NCBI RefSeq assembly: GCF_007273535.1
Contig: NZ_RIBP01000004.1
Span: 3,386,001 to 3,450,000, forward strand
Source: Niallia circulans
GTDB taxonomy: Bacteria; Bacillota; Bacilli; Bacillales; Cytobacillaceae
DNA length: 64,000 nt
Direction: 5' to 3'
The position numbers and the translations under genes are program-made. The notes under the pieces were generated by a model. It was not told where the DNA came from. It did not search any database and saw nothing but the letters and a program-made list of their open reading frames with translations. The first letter of the stretch is position 1, and each line of letters opens with the position of its first letter. Below are positions 52,822 through 61,566 of the stretch, piece after piece.

Positions 52822-54108
52822 TTATGCCTTTGGCACAACCTGACATACAGTCATTCTGCTCTCGTCAATAAATCGCTGTGCAGCAGCTTGTATGTCTTCT
52901 ACTGTAATTTGCTCCATCGTTGCAACAACATCAAATAAATTCATGCCATTAAAGGAATACCTTGTAAACTGGTTTGCAATATATTCAGGCGAATTTACTG
53001 CTCTTAAAAACGCACCAATCCGCTTCTTTTTCGTCCTTTCCAGTGTATCTGCTTGGATGGTCGTTGACTTTGCTTCAAGTAAAATCTTTTGTATACGATC
53101 TGCAAGCTCATCAGGTTTACCAGTATCTCCGCCTATCATCGCAAAGCCGAAGCCCTTTTCCTGCGTATAATCATAGGAGAACGTATCATCGATTAACCCT
53201 TCTGAAAACAGATCCTGGTAGTTTTCCGAGCTATTCGAGAAAAGCATATCAAGCAACGTATTGATACTTAGCTCATTTTTAAGCATTTCAGCACCTTGCT
53301 GCTCTACATCCAATGCTTTAATGCCAACAAGACATTTCGACGTTTGTACATTCATTTGAAGCACTTGTTTTTTCTTATCAACTGCTTCAGGCTCTTCCTC
53401 GAACCTTCTTTTAATTTCCGACTTTTTCGTGTAATCCTTTTTCTGTTGGTTTGTTCTAATATTTTTCATATATTCTTCTGGATCAACAGGACCTACAACG
53501 AACAAGAGCATATTGCTTGGGTGATAGAACGTGTCATAGCACTCATATAGCAAATCCTTCGTGATAGGAGTGATAGACTCAATCGTTCCAGCAATATCAA
53601 TTTTTACTGGATGGTTGGCATACATATTTTCGATTAGACCGAAATATAGGCGCCAGTCTGGATTATCATCATACATCGTAATCTCTTGACCGATAATGCC
53701 CTTTTCCTTTTCAACTGTTTTTTCAGAGAAATAAGGATCCTGCACAAAATCAATTAACGTCTCTAAATTATTTTCAACATTTTGCGTACTGGAAAACAAA
53801 TAAGCTGTTCTTGTAAAAGAAGTGAACGCATTAGCTGACGCACCATTTTTGCTGAATTCTTGAAAAACATCCCGATCCTTTTTCTCAAATAGCTTATGCT
53901 CTAAGAAGTGGGCGATGCCATCAGGAACCTTTTTATATTCTGTGCCATTTAATGGAACAAACATATTATCTACCGAACCATAATTTGTAGTAAACGTACA
54001 AAATGTTTTATTAAAGCCTTTTTTCGGAAGAATATATACTTTTAATCCGTTGTCCAGCTCTTCAAAATATAACTCTTCCTGCAGCTGCTCAAAAGAGATT
54101 TTTTCCAT
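52822..54108 (-). CDS. ymfH: YmfH, M16 peptidase-like EF-P modification protein
   Basis: This 428-residue pitrilysin (M16) family protein has an intact inverted zinc motif His67-x2-Glu70-His71 (HFLEH) and the distal glutamate region (EKGIIGQEITMYDD). It is the zinc-binding partner of the paired M16 proteins YmfF/YmfH linked to EF-P 5-aminopentanolylation in B. subtilis. Its start overlaps the ymfF stop, so the two are translationally coupled and probably form a heterodimer. Confidence 0.92.
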   Translation of the reverse strand: MEKISFEQLQEELYFEELDNGLKVYILPKKGFNKTFCTFTTNYGSVDNMFVPLNGTEYKKVPDGIAHFLEHKLFEKKDRDVFQEFSKNGASANAFTSFTRTAYLFSSTQNVENNLETLIDFVQDPYFSEKTVEKEKGIIGQEITMYDDNPDWRLYFGLIENMYANHPVKIDIAGTIESITPITKDLLYECYDTFYHPSNMLLFVVGPVDPEEYMKNIRTNQQKKDYTKKSEIKRRFEEEPEAVDKKKQVLQMNVQTSKCLVGIKALDVEQQGAEMLKNELSINTLLDMLFSNSSENYQDLFSEGLIDDTFSYDYTQEKGFGFAMIGGDTGKPDELADRIQKILLEAKSTTIQADTLERTKKKRIGAFLRAVNSPEYIANQFTRYSFNGMNLFDVVATMEQITVEDIQAAAQRFIDESRMTVCQVVPKA

Positions 54109-55385
54109 TAGTTATTCCCCTCCGATCCTGATAGGAAATAGATTGTATCTAATTCAATTTTTTTGGCAACATTTTGGATTTCTTCTTTTGTCACCTTACT
54201 AATTGATTGAAGCCAATGGGATATATCTACGTCTACTCCACTAACCGCATTATGATAGAAAACCTCAATCATGCCTCTTGATGTATCAAGAGTTTCCAGC
54301 ATTTGATTATGGGTAACCGCCTTTGTTTGCATGATTTCATCCTCTGTAAAATCACCTTGCTTCATAAGCTCTAGCTGTTCCTTAATAATGGAAACTGCCT
54401 TTTCATAATTTTGCTGGTCAATACCGGACAAGACCATTAATAAACCTTTATGGCTTTCAATACGGCTCGCCGCATAATAGGCAAGACTTTCTTTTTCCCT
54501 AACATTCAAAAACAGCTTCGAATGAGAAAAACCGCCATAGATGCCGTTGAAAACCTGTAAAGCAAAATAGTCCTCATCCCCGTATAATACATTTGTTCTG
54601 TATCCAATATGTAGCTTACCTTGCTTCACATCTTGGACTTCCTTTACTTCCTTTTCCTTTACTTGGTTATGTTCGGCTCTCTCTCCTGCGGTAACTGTTC
54701 GTTGTTCAAACGGCAGTTTTTCATTAATGTAGGCAGCAATTTCGTCTTCCTCAATATCTCCAACAATAAAAATGTCAATCTGATCCTCTTTGCGAGCTTT
54801 TTCGTAATATGCATACAGCCCATCCGAGGTAATTGTGTCGACTTGTTCCGCCTCGCCGTTAACGCCTAAAGCATATGGCTCTCCTTTGAACATTTCTTCA
54901 ATAAGGCGAAAATTTGCATATCTCATTTTATCATCATATATGGATTGAATTCTTTGCTTTAGTGCCCTTTTCTCATCATCCACTGGTTTTTGTGCAAATG
55001 TTTTTCCATCAGCATGTGGGTGAAAAAGAATTTCCGCCAAAAAGTCGACTCCTTTTTTTAACAATGGTTCTGGATCACTTAAAAATTTTTCATTAGCAAT
55101 TTCCAAAGAGAAAGAAATAACTTGATAATCACCTTTTTTCGATAAATCAATAAAAAATGTTGCTCCATACAATTCTTCTAAATAAGAACGAAGTGCGGCA
55201 GTTGATGGATACTTATTTGAACTGTTTTGAAGAACATACGGCAAAAGTGCCCTTAATGTAGCTGTTTCCTCTATGATAGGCGCCTTCCACTTTACTACTA
55301 TAGTATTCGTTTTAAACTTATCTGTCTTAACCGTATGCAGATTATATCCGTCATACTTCGTGACTTTTTCTTCCGCAACACTCAT
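54108..55385 (-). CDS. ymfF: YmfF, inactive M16-like EF-P modification protein
   Basis: This 425-residue M16-family protein lacks the HxxEH motif; the matching segment reads LRALLPYVLQNSSNKYPS. It carries the R/Y-type substrate-binding C-terminal half (GGFSHSKLFLNVREKESLAYYAAS). Non-catalytic partners of this kind pair with an active M16 protein, here YmfH directly downstream. AGGAGG lies six bases before the ATG. Confidence 0.92.
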   Translation of the reverse strand: MSVAEEKVTKYDGYNLHTVKTDKFKTNTIVVKWKAPIIEETATLRALLPYVLQNSSNKYPSTAALRSYLEELYGATFFIDLSKKGDYQVISFSLEIANEKFLSDPEPLLKKGVDFLAEILFHPHADGKTFAQKPVDDEKRALKQRIQSIYDDKMRYANFRLIEEMFKGEPYALGVNGEAEQVDTITSDGLYAYYEKARKEDQIDIFIVGDIEEDEIAAYINEKLPFEQRTVTAGERAEHNQVKEKEVKEVQDVKQGKLHIGYRTNVLYGDEDYFALQVFNGIYGGFSHSKLFLNVREKESLAYYAASRIESHKGLLMVLSGIDQQNYEKAVSIIKEQLELMKQGDFTEDEIMQTKAVTHNQMLETLDTSRGMIEVFYHNAVSGVDVDISHWLQSISKVTKEEIQNVAKKIELDTIYFLSGSEGNN

Positions 55386-55533
55386 TGGCTACCTCCTAGG
55401 TTCACTGCAAACATGCAAATTTTTTATAGCTTTAGTATTGACTCAATTTGTAAGGATATTCTTACTATAACTTTGTTGAACTCTGTTTTTCAAGTTTTTG
55501 GGTACATGAATCCTTCCATCAAAAAATTCACAT

Positions 55534-55575
55534 AAAAAAACTCCTGCAGCAACTATTGCAAACAGGAGTTTTATT
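55534..55575 (-). terminator. Terminator of the BMP-type ABC operon
   Basis: The stem AAAACTCCTG / CAGGAGTTTT is followed by an extended T-run on the minus strand, directly after the last permease gene. Confidence 0.88.
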
Positions 55576-55576
55576 T

Positions 55577-56539
55577 TTATCTGCTTCCTTTAATATATGG
55601 CACACCAGAAGCCTTCGGAGCGTCTGCTCTGCCAATGAAGCCTGTAAGTGCAATGATTGTCAACACATATGGTGCAATCAGCAAGTACACATTTGGAATA
55701 TTCTCCAGGAATGGAAGACTGCTTCCCACAATGCTCAATGATTGGGCAAAACCGAAGAATAGTGCTGCACCCATTGCTCCAAGCGGATTCCATTTTCCGA
55801 AAATCAATGCGGCAAGTGCCATGAAGCCTTGACCACTGATTGTAGAATGAGTGAAGTCATTTGTTATCGACTGGGCGAAAACACCTCCGCCGATACCACC
55901 TAAGGCACCTGACAGAAGAACACCGATATAACGCATTCTTGTAACATTAATACCCATTGTATCTGCAGCCATAGGATGCTCACCAACAGCACGAAGACGC
56001 AAACCAAATGGTGTTTTAAACATTACAAACCAAGATATAATTGCGACAATAATCGCAAGATAAGACGTCCAGTACGTATTTTGGAAGAACAATTCCCCAA
56101 TGACTGGAATATCTTTCAGTAAAGGAATATCAACTTTTTTGAAGCTATATTGAATCGTTGCAGTTTGGCCTTTTCCATCGTATATCAGCTTCACAAGGAA
56201 CATGGCAAGACCTGCTGCAAGCAAGTTTATCGCAACACCAGAAACAGTCTGATCCGCACGGAATGTGATGGACGCAACTGCATGGAGTAAGGAGAAGACT
56301 GCGCCGACAACCATTGCACATAATAGTGCAACCCATGGTGTCCAAGCTCCTAAACTATCTGCGAATGTTAAATTGAATACGATGGAAGAGAATGCCCCCA
56401 TCAACATAAGCCCTTCTAGCCCGATATTAACAACACCGGAACGCTCTGAGAAGTTACCGCCAAGGGCAGTGAAAATCAGCGGAGCAGCCCATAATAGCGA
56501 AGAAGGAATGACAATTAATAATACATCCATTAATCCCAC
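55577..56539 (-). CDS. Nucleoside ABC transporter permease (NupQ/YufQ-like)
   Basis: This 320-residue permease of the branched-chain/ribose (BPD_transp_2) family has eight to ten helices. The conserved ERSGVVNIGLEGLMLMGAF block and the cytoplasmic GLRLRAVGEHPMAADTMGIN EAA-type loop are present. The start is a GTG immediately after the stop of the preceding permease gene (TAAGTG), with GGGGGAG six bases upstream. It forms a heterodimeric pore with that permease. Confidence 0.92.
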   Translation of the reverse strand: MGLMDVLLIVIPSSLLWAAPLIFTALGGNFSERSGVVNIGLEGLMLMGAFSSIVFNLTFADSLGAWTPWVALLCAMVVGAVFSLLHAVASITFRADQTVSGVAINLLAAGLAMFLVKLIYDGKGQTATIQYSFKKVDIPLLKDIPVIGELFFQNTYWTSYLAIIVAIISWFVMFKTPFGLRLRAVGEHPMAADTMGINVTRMRYIGVLLSGALGGIGGGVFAQSITNDFTHSTISGQGFMALAALIFGKWNPLGAMGAALFFGFAQSLSIVGSSLPFLENIPNVYLLIAPYVLTIIALTGFIGRADAPKASGVPYIKGSR

Positions 56540-57598
56540 TTACTTCTCCCCCTTTTTACTTTTATTTTTGCTCAATTTCTCTAAGAAGATACGAATCATA
56601 TAGTTAGCTGCCACAAAGAATACGATTAATGCGATGATGATATCAACCATCTCATTTGGTACACCAGCTTCTAAAGGCATATTTAACGCGCCGACTTTCA
56701 AAAATCCGAATAAAGCTGCTGCGAACACAATCCCAAGCGGTCCATTTGCACCAAGAAGCGCTACGGCGATTCCATCAAAACCTACGCCTGTAAATCCAGC
56801 TTTATTACTAACATATTCAAATGTTCCTAAGCCTTCCATTGTCCCTGCAAGACCTGCAAATGCACCAGAAATGACCATGGAAAGAACAATATTTCTATTA
56901 ACATTCATCCCTGCATATTGTGAAGCGTTTTGGTTAAAGCCAACTGCTTTCAGTTCATAGCCTTTAACTGTTTTCTCAAGGATGAGCCACATGATAAGTA
57001 CACATGCAAGGGCAATCAATATTCCCCAATGTAAACGAGAATAGTCTGTAATGCTGCTCAAGAAATCTGAGCGCAGAGACGCAGATGCTGGAATATTTTC
57101 CGTGCGGTCTGCCTTATCTGTTAATACATTACGAATTAAATAGTTAGATACATGTAATGCGATATAGTTCATCATAATACTGACGATTACTTCATGCACA
57201 CGGAAGCGTGCTTTTAAAAAGCCTGGCACAAATGCCCATAATGCACCTGCTGCTGCTCCTGCAAGCACTGCAAGCGGCAAATGAATGATCTTCGGCAAAT
57301 CAAATGCGACACCTACCCAAACTGCAGCAAGCCAGCCGACAATCAATTGACCCTCTACCCCGATATTAAACAAGCCAGTGCGGAAAGCAAATGCTACCGC
57401 AAGTCCTGCAAGAATTAACGGCGTAATCTGACGCACTACTTCACCGGCAAAGTATACTTCACCGAACGCGCCGTTCCATAATGCAGTATATGCTGCAGCA
57501 GGATTATAGCCGGTAATAAGCATGATGATTGTTCCAACTATGACGCCAAGCAATACCGATATAACAGGTATACTAATTTTTCTGATTGTATTAGACAT
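56540..57598 (-). CDS. Nucleoside ABC transporter permease (NupP/YufP-like)
   Basis: This 352-residue BPD_transp_2 permease has FRTGLFNIGVEGQLIVGWLAAV and the coupling loop GYELKAVGFNQNASQYAGMN. The ATG at 57598 lies inside the last codons of the ATPase gene (8-bp overlap), with GGAG four bases upstream, so translation is coupled. The C-terminus is strongly basic (KLSKNKSKKGEK). Confidence 0.92.
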   Translation of the reverse strand: MSNTIRKISIPVISVLLGVIVGTIIMLITGYNPAAAYTALWNGAFGEVYFAGEVVRQITPLILAGLAVAFAFRTGLFNIGVEGQLIVGWLAAVWVGVAFDLPKIIHLPLAVLAGAAAGALWAFVPGFLKARFRVHEVIVSIMMNYIALHVSNYLIRNVLTDKADRTENIPASASLRSDFLSSITDYSRLHWGILIALACVLIMWLILEKTVKGYELKAVGFNQNASQYAGMNVNRNIVLSMVISGAFAGLAGTMEGLGTFEYVSNKAGFTGVGFDGIAVALLGANGPLGIVFAAALFGFLKVGALNMPLEAGVPNEMVDIIIALIVFFVAANYMIRIFLEKLSKNKSKKGEK

Positions 57599-59126
57599 TC
57601 TTCTCCACACCCACTTTTTTATCTTTGGATCCTGCCATCAATAAACCTAATTCTTGTTCTGTCGTATTTTTCGGGTCAACCTCTGCAATGATATTCCCTT
57701 CAAAGATAACAGCAATTCGGTCACTGACGTTTAAAATTTCCTCTAGTTCAAAGGAAATGAGCAATACTGCTTTCCCCTTATCCCTTTGCTCAATCAGACG
57801 TCTGTGTATAAATTCAATCGCCCCTACATCTAGTCCGCGAGTCGGCTGTGCAGCAATCAAAAGATCAGGGTTTCTGTCCACTTCTCTTCCGATAATTGCC
57901 TTCTGCTGATTTCCTCCAGATAAAGCTCTCGCCGGAGTATGTGCACCTGGTGTTCTTACGTCATACTCTTCAATCAGTGTTTTCGCCTTTAAGTCAATTT
58001 CTCGTTTGTTCAGGAAGCCTGCTTTAGAGAATGGCTGCTTATAATAAGTTTGCAAAACCATGTTTTGCCCAATCGGAAAATCAAGCACCAAACCATGCTT
58101 ATGACGGTCCTGCGGGATATGCCCAATGCCGCTTTCTGTGATTTTTCTTGGTGTCAGCACACTGAGTTCCTTCCCATTTAGCTTAATGCTGCCGTTGTCT
58201 TTTTTAAGTAGTCCAGTGATTGCTTCTATCAACTCAGACTGACCATTACCATCCACTCCAGCAATTCCAACAACTTCGCCGGCACGAACGTTCAAGTTAA
58301 GTGAGTTAACAACAGGTACTCCTCTATTGTCCTTAACAGTCAAATCAGAAATTTCCAAAACAGTTTCTTTTGGCTGTGACGCTATTTTATCCGTTTTAAA
58401 CGTAACTTCCCGGCCGACCATTAAGTTTGCCAGTTCTGTTGGGTTCGTTCCACTTACGTCGTATGTACCAATTCCTTCCCCTTTACGGATAACTGTAACG
58501 CGGTCACATACTTCCATAATTTCTTTCAATTTGTGCGTAATGAGAATGATGGATTTGCCTTCCTTAATCAAGGTTTTAAAGATAGCAATAAGTTCCGTAA
58601 TTTCCTGTGGAGTCAGCACGGCAGTCGGCTCATCGAAAATAAGAATTTCTGCACCGCGATACAAGGTTTTTAGTATTTCCACACGTTGCTGCATTCCGAC
58701 AGAAATATCAGAGATTTTTGCTTTCGGATCAACAGCAAGGCCGTATCTCTCACTAATATCTCTTACTTGCTTTTCTGCCTTCTTTAAGTCTATTTTCCCT
58801 TTACTTACCGTTTCTTTTCCTAAAATAATGTTTTCTGTAACAGTAAATGTGTCTATCAACATGAAATGCTGATGAACCATTCCAATGCCCAATTCATTTG
58901 CGACATTCGGGTTAGAAATATTTACAACTTTCCCTCTTGCTTTGATTTCTCCTCTTTCCGGCTGGTAAAGACCGAATAAGACGTTCATCAATGTTGATTT
59001 GCCTGCACCGTTTTCCCCTAACAATGCATGAATTTCACCCTTTTTCAGTTGAAGGTTTATATTGTTATTGGCAACAATTCCTGGGAACTCTTTTCGGATA
59101 TTCAGCATCTCAATAACGTATTCCAT
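57591..59126 (-). CDS. Nucleoside ABC transporter ATPase, double domain (NupO/YufO-like)
   Basis: This 511-residue protein has two fused ABC domains. The first has Walker A GENGAGKSTL and signature ISVGMQQRVEIL with DEPTAVLTP. The second has degenerate Walker A GVDGNGQSEL, signature LSGGNQQKAIIGREV and AAQPTRGLD. The asymmetry is typical of the ribose/nucleoside (RbsA/YufO) class. It energises the two following permeases. It follows the binding-protein gene after a terminator-like hairpin. Confidence 0.95.
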   Translation of the reverse strand: MEYVIEMLNIRKEFPGIVANNNINLQLKKGEIHALLGENGAGKSTLMNVLFGLYQPERGEIKARGKVVNISNPNVANELGIGMVHQHFMLIDTFTVTENIILGKETVSKGKIDLKKAEKQVRDISERYGLAVDPKAKISDISVGMQQRVEILKTLYRGAEILIFDEPTAVLTPQEITELIAIFKTLIKEGKSIILITHKLKEIMEVCDRVTVIRKGEGIGTYDVSGTNPTELANLMVGREVTFKTDKIASQPKETVLEISDLTVKDNRGVPVVNSLNLNVRAGEVVGIAGVDGNGQSELIEAITGLLKKDNGSIKLNGKELSVLTPRKITESGIGHIPQDRHKHGLVLDFPIGQNMVLQTYYKQPFSKAGFLNKREIDLKAKTLIEEYDVRTPGAHTPARALSGGNQQKAIIGREVDRNPDLLIAAQPTRGLDVGAIEFIHRRLIEQRDKGKAVLLISFELEEILNVSDRIAVIFEGNIIAEVDPKNTTEQELGLLMAGSKDKKVGVEKNV

Positions 59127-59329
59127 CTAACTCACTCCTTCTTATCCACAAACGATTATCAAAAAAATTAAAATTAGAGCTGGTAAAAAAATACTTAAAC
59201 GGAAGCAGTGTGGAAGAGTTTCTGCTACCTATATCCATTCATTATCTTGCTATAGTTTCACCATCGTAAAATTTTTAATAAAAAACAGAAATTTTCTGTC
59301 TTTTAGTTAAAATTCTAAGTTATGGTCGT

Positions 59330-59370
59330 AAAAAAGGAATAAGTGTTTGCCATGCAAACCACTTATTCCT
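59330..59370 (-). terminator. Hairpin between binding-protein and ATPase genes
   Basis: A 16-bp stem with one bulge (AGGAATAAGTGTTTGC against its complement) and six T residues on the minus strand lies 25 bp after the binding-protein stop. It would lower expression of the membrane components compared with the lipoprotein. Confidence 0.85.
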
Positions 59371-59395
59371 GTAAAAAACTTTTTAATGAAGAAAA

Positions 59396-60457
59396 TTATT
59401 GTACAGTATCAGGAACAGTGTACTCACCGTTTTTAATTTTGTCTGTCCATTCTTTAACAGCAGCTTCAATGTCTGCTTTGTTTTCTACTTCTTCGTTGAT
59501 AGCTGCCAAGCCTACACCATCTTCAGCAAGACCGTATACAGAAGTTTCTCCACCTGGGAAGTTTCCTTCTTGAGCTTTAGTAGAGATATCTTGTACTGCA
59601 GCAGATACTCCTTTAAGTGCAGAAGTCAAGACAACATTGTGATCACCGACAGCACCTTCACCTGCTTGGTCAGAGTCAACACCAATTGCCCAGATTGCTC
59701 TTGAAGGATCTTTTTCTTTCAATTCACGAGCTTCTGTGAAAAGACCAGCACCAGTTCCGCCTGAAGCGTGGAAAATTACGTCCACATCAGAAGAGTACAT
59801 TTTGCTTGCAATTGTTTTTCCAACTTCTGGCTTATCAAATGCACCAGCATATTGGGAATCAATTGTAGCATCAGGGTTAGATTCTTTAACACCAGCTTCA
59901 AAACCTGCTTCAAAGCGTGTGATAACTTCACTTTCTACCCCGCCGATGAATCCGATTTTGTTTGTTTTTGTTGCTTTACCAGCAGCTACTCCAGCAAGGA
60001 AGCCTGCTTCTTGTTCCTTAAATGTAATGCTTGCTACGTTTGGTTGATCAACTACAGCATCAACAATTGCAAAATGAGCATCTGTTTGTTGTTTTGCAAT
60101 TTCCTCTACTGCACCTTCCATCATGAAACCAATACCATACACTAAGTTATACTTTTGACGAACTAAGCTGTTCAAGTTCGTTGAATAATCAGAATCTGAT
60201 TGTGATTGTAAATAGTCGATACCATTACCTTTTTCAAGTTCATTTGCCTTACCAAAAGCTTGTAGGCCTTCCCATGCTGACTGGTTGAATGATTTGTCAT
60301 CAACACCGCCGACATCTGTTACCATTGCTACGCTGAAAGAATCACTCTTGTCTTCGCCAGAAGATCCTTTGTTGTCATCGCTTTTACCACAAGCCCCTAA
60401 AACAGTCCCAGCAGCAAGTACTAAGGACAGCGCTAAACCAAATTTACGCTTTTTCAA
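59396..60457 (-). CDS. BMP family nucleoside-binding lipoprotein (NupN/YufN-like)
   Basis: This 353-residue substrate-binding lipoprotein has the signal [23 protein letters not shown], with lipobox Cys23. The Bmp/PnrA domain has [47 protein letters not shown] and [12 protein letters not shown]. These proteins bind purine nucleosides; the B. subtilis homologue feeds the NupNOPQ guanosine importer. The start is a TTG with a strong TAGGGGG site eight bases upstream. It is 74 bp downstream of the GntR-type regulator gene. Confidence 0.94.
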   Translation of the reverse strand: MKKRKFGLALSLVLAAGTVLGACGKSDDNKGSSGEDKSDSFSVAMVTDVGGVDDKSFNQSAWEGLQAFGKANELEKGNGIDYLQSQSDSDYSTNLNSLVRQKYNLVYGIGFMMEGAVEEIAKQQTDAHFAIVDAVVDQPNVASITFKEQEAGFLAGVAAGKATKTNKIGFIGGVESEVITRFEAGFEAGVKESNPDATIDSQYAGAFDKPEVGKTIASKMYSSDVDVIFHASGGTGAGLFTEARELKEKDPSRAIWAIGVDSDQAGEGAVGDHNVVLTSALKGVSAAVQDISTKAQEGNFPGGETSVYGLAEDGVGLAAINEEVENKADIEAAVKEWTDKIKNGEYTVPDTVQ

Positions 60458-60531
60458 GGTTTGTACCCCCTAATTTTTTGTTTTTTTGAATTTCATAGTG
60501 AGAAATGCAATAACAATAGTTTCTCCGATTG

Positions 60532-61263
60532 TCACGAATAAATTCGTTTTCTTAGCACCTGAAAGCTAAACTTATCGGCCCTAAAGTAATTGACTGAAAA
60601 CAGTATAGGCTCATCCTTGTCATCATAATGCATCTGCTTAAGTACAAGCAGAGCAGTTTCAGGCTCGCATTGTAAGATTGGAGAGATTTTCTCATGATAT
60701 CCGATTGGCTCAATTTGCGCGACAGCATATGTAATATTCTTTTGGGCATCCGATTCCAAAAATTGAAAAATCGAGTCATTTTCATACGAAAATTTCTCTG
60801 GCACAATTTTTTGCGGAAGCTTGTCTATGCAATAAACAACCGGTTCACCATTAGCAGTTCGAACACGTTCGATGACCACTAGCTCTTCTTCTTGCGGGCA
60901 GGAAAAACGCCTTGCATCTTCTTCAGTTGAACCTTGAGTTGTTGAGCTTAGAAAAATGGTTCCTGGATTCATACCAGCTTGCTTAATCATGTGGGTCACA
61001 CTGTAGAGCTGTTCAATGCCTGAATTAAAAAGCGGCTTGCTGTTGACAAATGTCCCGACGCCATGACGTCTTATGATGACATTTTCCTCTTCTAATGTGC
61101 GCAGTGCCTCTCTTAATGTGGCTCTGCTGACACCTAAAGTTTTGGCAAGCTCAAATTCAGAAGGGAATTTTTCTTTTTCTTTATAAATCCCTTTCTCAAT
61201 ATCCCGTTTCAGTCTATCCACAACCTGCAAATATAAATGCCTTGTATCTGACTTAATTAGCAT
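60532..61263 (-). CDS. ymfC: GntR/HutC family regulator (YmfC)
   Basis: This 243-residue regulator has an N-terminal winged helix ([44 protein letters not shown]) and a C-terminal UTRA effector domain ([31 protein letters not shown]). It sits between spoIIIE and the nucleoside ABC genes and probably controls them, perhaps in response to a nucleoside-derived ligand. A perfect inverted repeat at 61290-61307, just before its start, is a candidate operator. Confidence 0.92.
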   Translation of the reverse strand: MLIKSDTRHLYLQVVDRLKRDIEKGIYKEKEKFPSEFELAKTLGVSRATLREALRTLEEENVIIRRHGVGTFVNSKPLFNSGIEQLYSVTHMIKQAGMNPGTIFLSSTTQGSTEEDARRFSCPQEEELVVIERVRTANGEPVVYCIDKLPQKIVPEKFSYENDSIFQFLESDAQKNITYAVAQIEPIGYHEKISPILQCEPETALLVLKQMHYDDKDEPILFSVNYFRADKFSFQVLRKRIYS

Positions 61264-61289
61264 GCTATTTCCTCCAAAAACTTTCTAAG

Positions 61290-61307
61290 ACATCAGACAT
61301 CTGATGT
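61290..61307. promoter_or_regulatory. Candidate YmfC operator
   Basis: ACATCAG-ACAT-CTGATGT is a perfect 7-bp inverted repeat, 27 bases upstream of the ymfC start codon. It was not found again before the binding-protein gene, which may therefore be controlled only through read-through from ymfC. Confidence 0.55.
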
Positions 61308-61382
61308 TCAATCATTCCTACTAATCGAAAATACTATAACACTTTTTTACTAATAAATAAATAGAGAATTGTGAAATAAGTC

Positions 61383-61446
61383 GAAAAAAAAAGAGAAAAG
61401 AAACAATTGTCCGGAAATGACTTCCAAATTTCTAGTTTCTTTCTCT
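61383..61446 (-). terminator. Terminator of spoIIIE
   Basis: A long imperfect stem (AAGAAAC/GTTTCTT outside, GGAA/TTCC inside) is followed on the minus strand by TTTTCTC and nine T residues. Confidence 0.6.
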
Positions 61447-61566
61447 TAATATTCGCCTTTACAACATAATCTATCCTTTAACCAAGTAAAACATTTGTAT
61501 AAAAATCATCAAAACCGAACAATATAAGTATAACCTATTTCGTATCCCGAAATATACTATTTCTTC

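Larger units (their letters stand above)
61264..61566. other. spoIIIE-ymfC intergenic region
   Basis: No gene is seen here. It holds the spoIIIE terminator (61383-61446), AT-rich promoter sequence for ymfC and the palindrome at 61290-61307. Confidence 0.6.

Noticed and set aside
60458..60531. Purine riboswitch upstream of the nucleoside-binding protein gene
   Set aside because: The gap is only 74 bp and shows none of the conserved three-way-junction loops; no riboswitch or T-box was recognised anywhere in the window.
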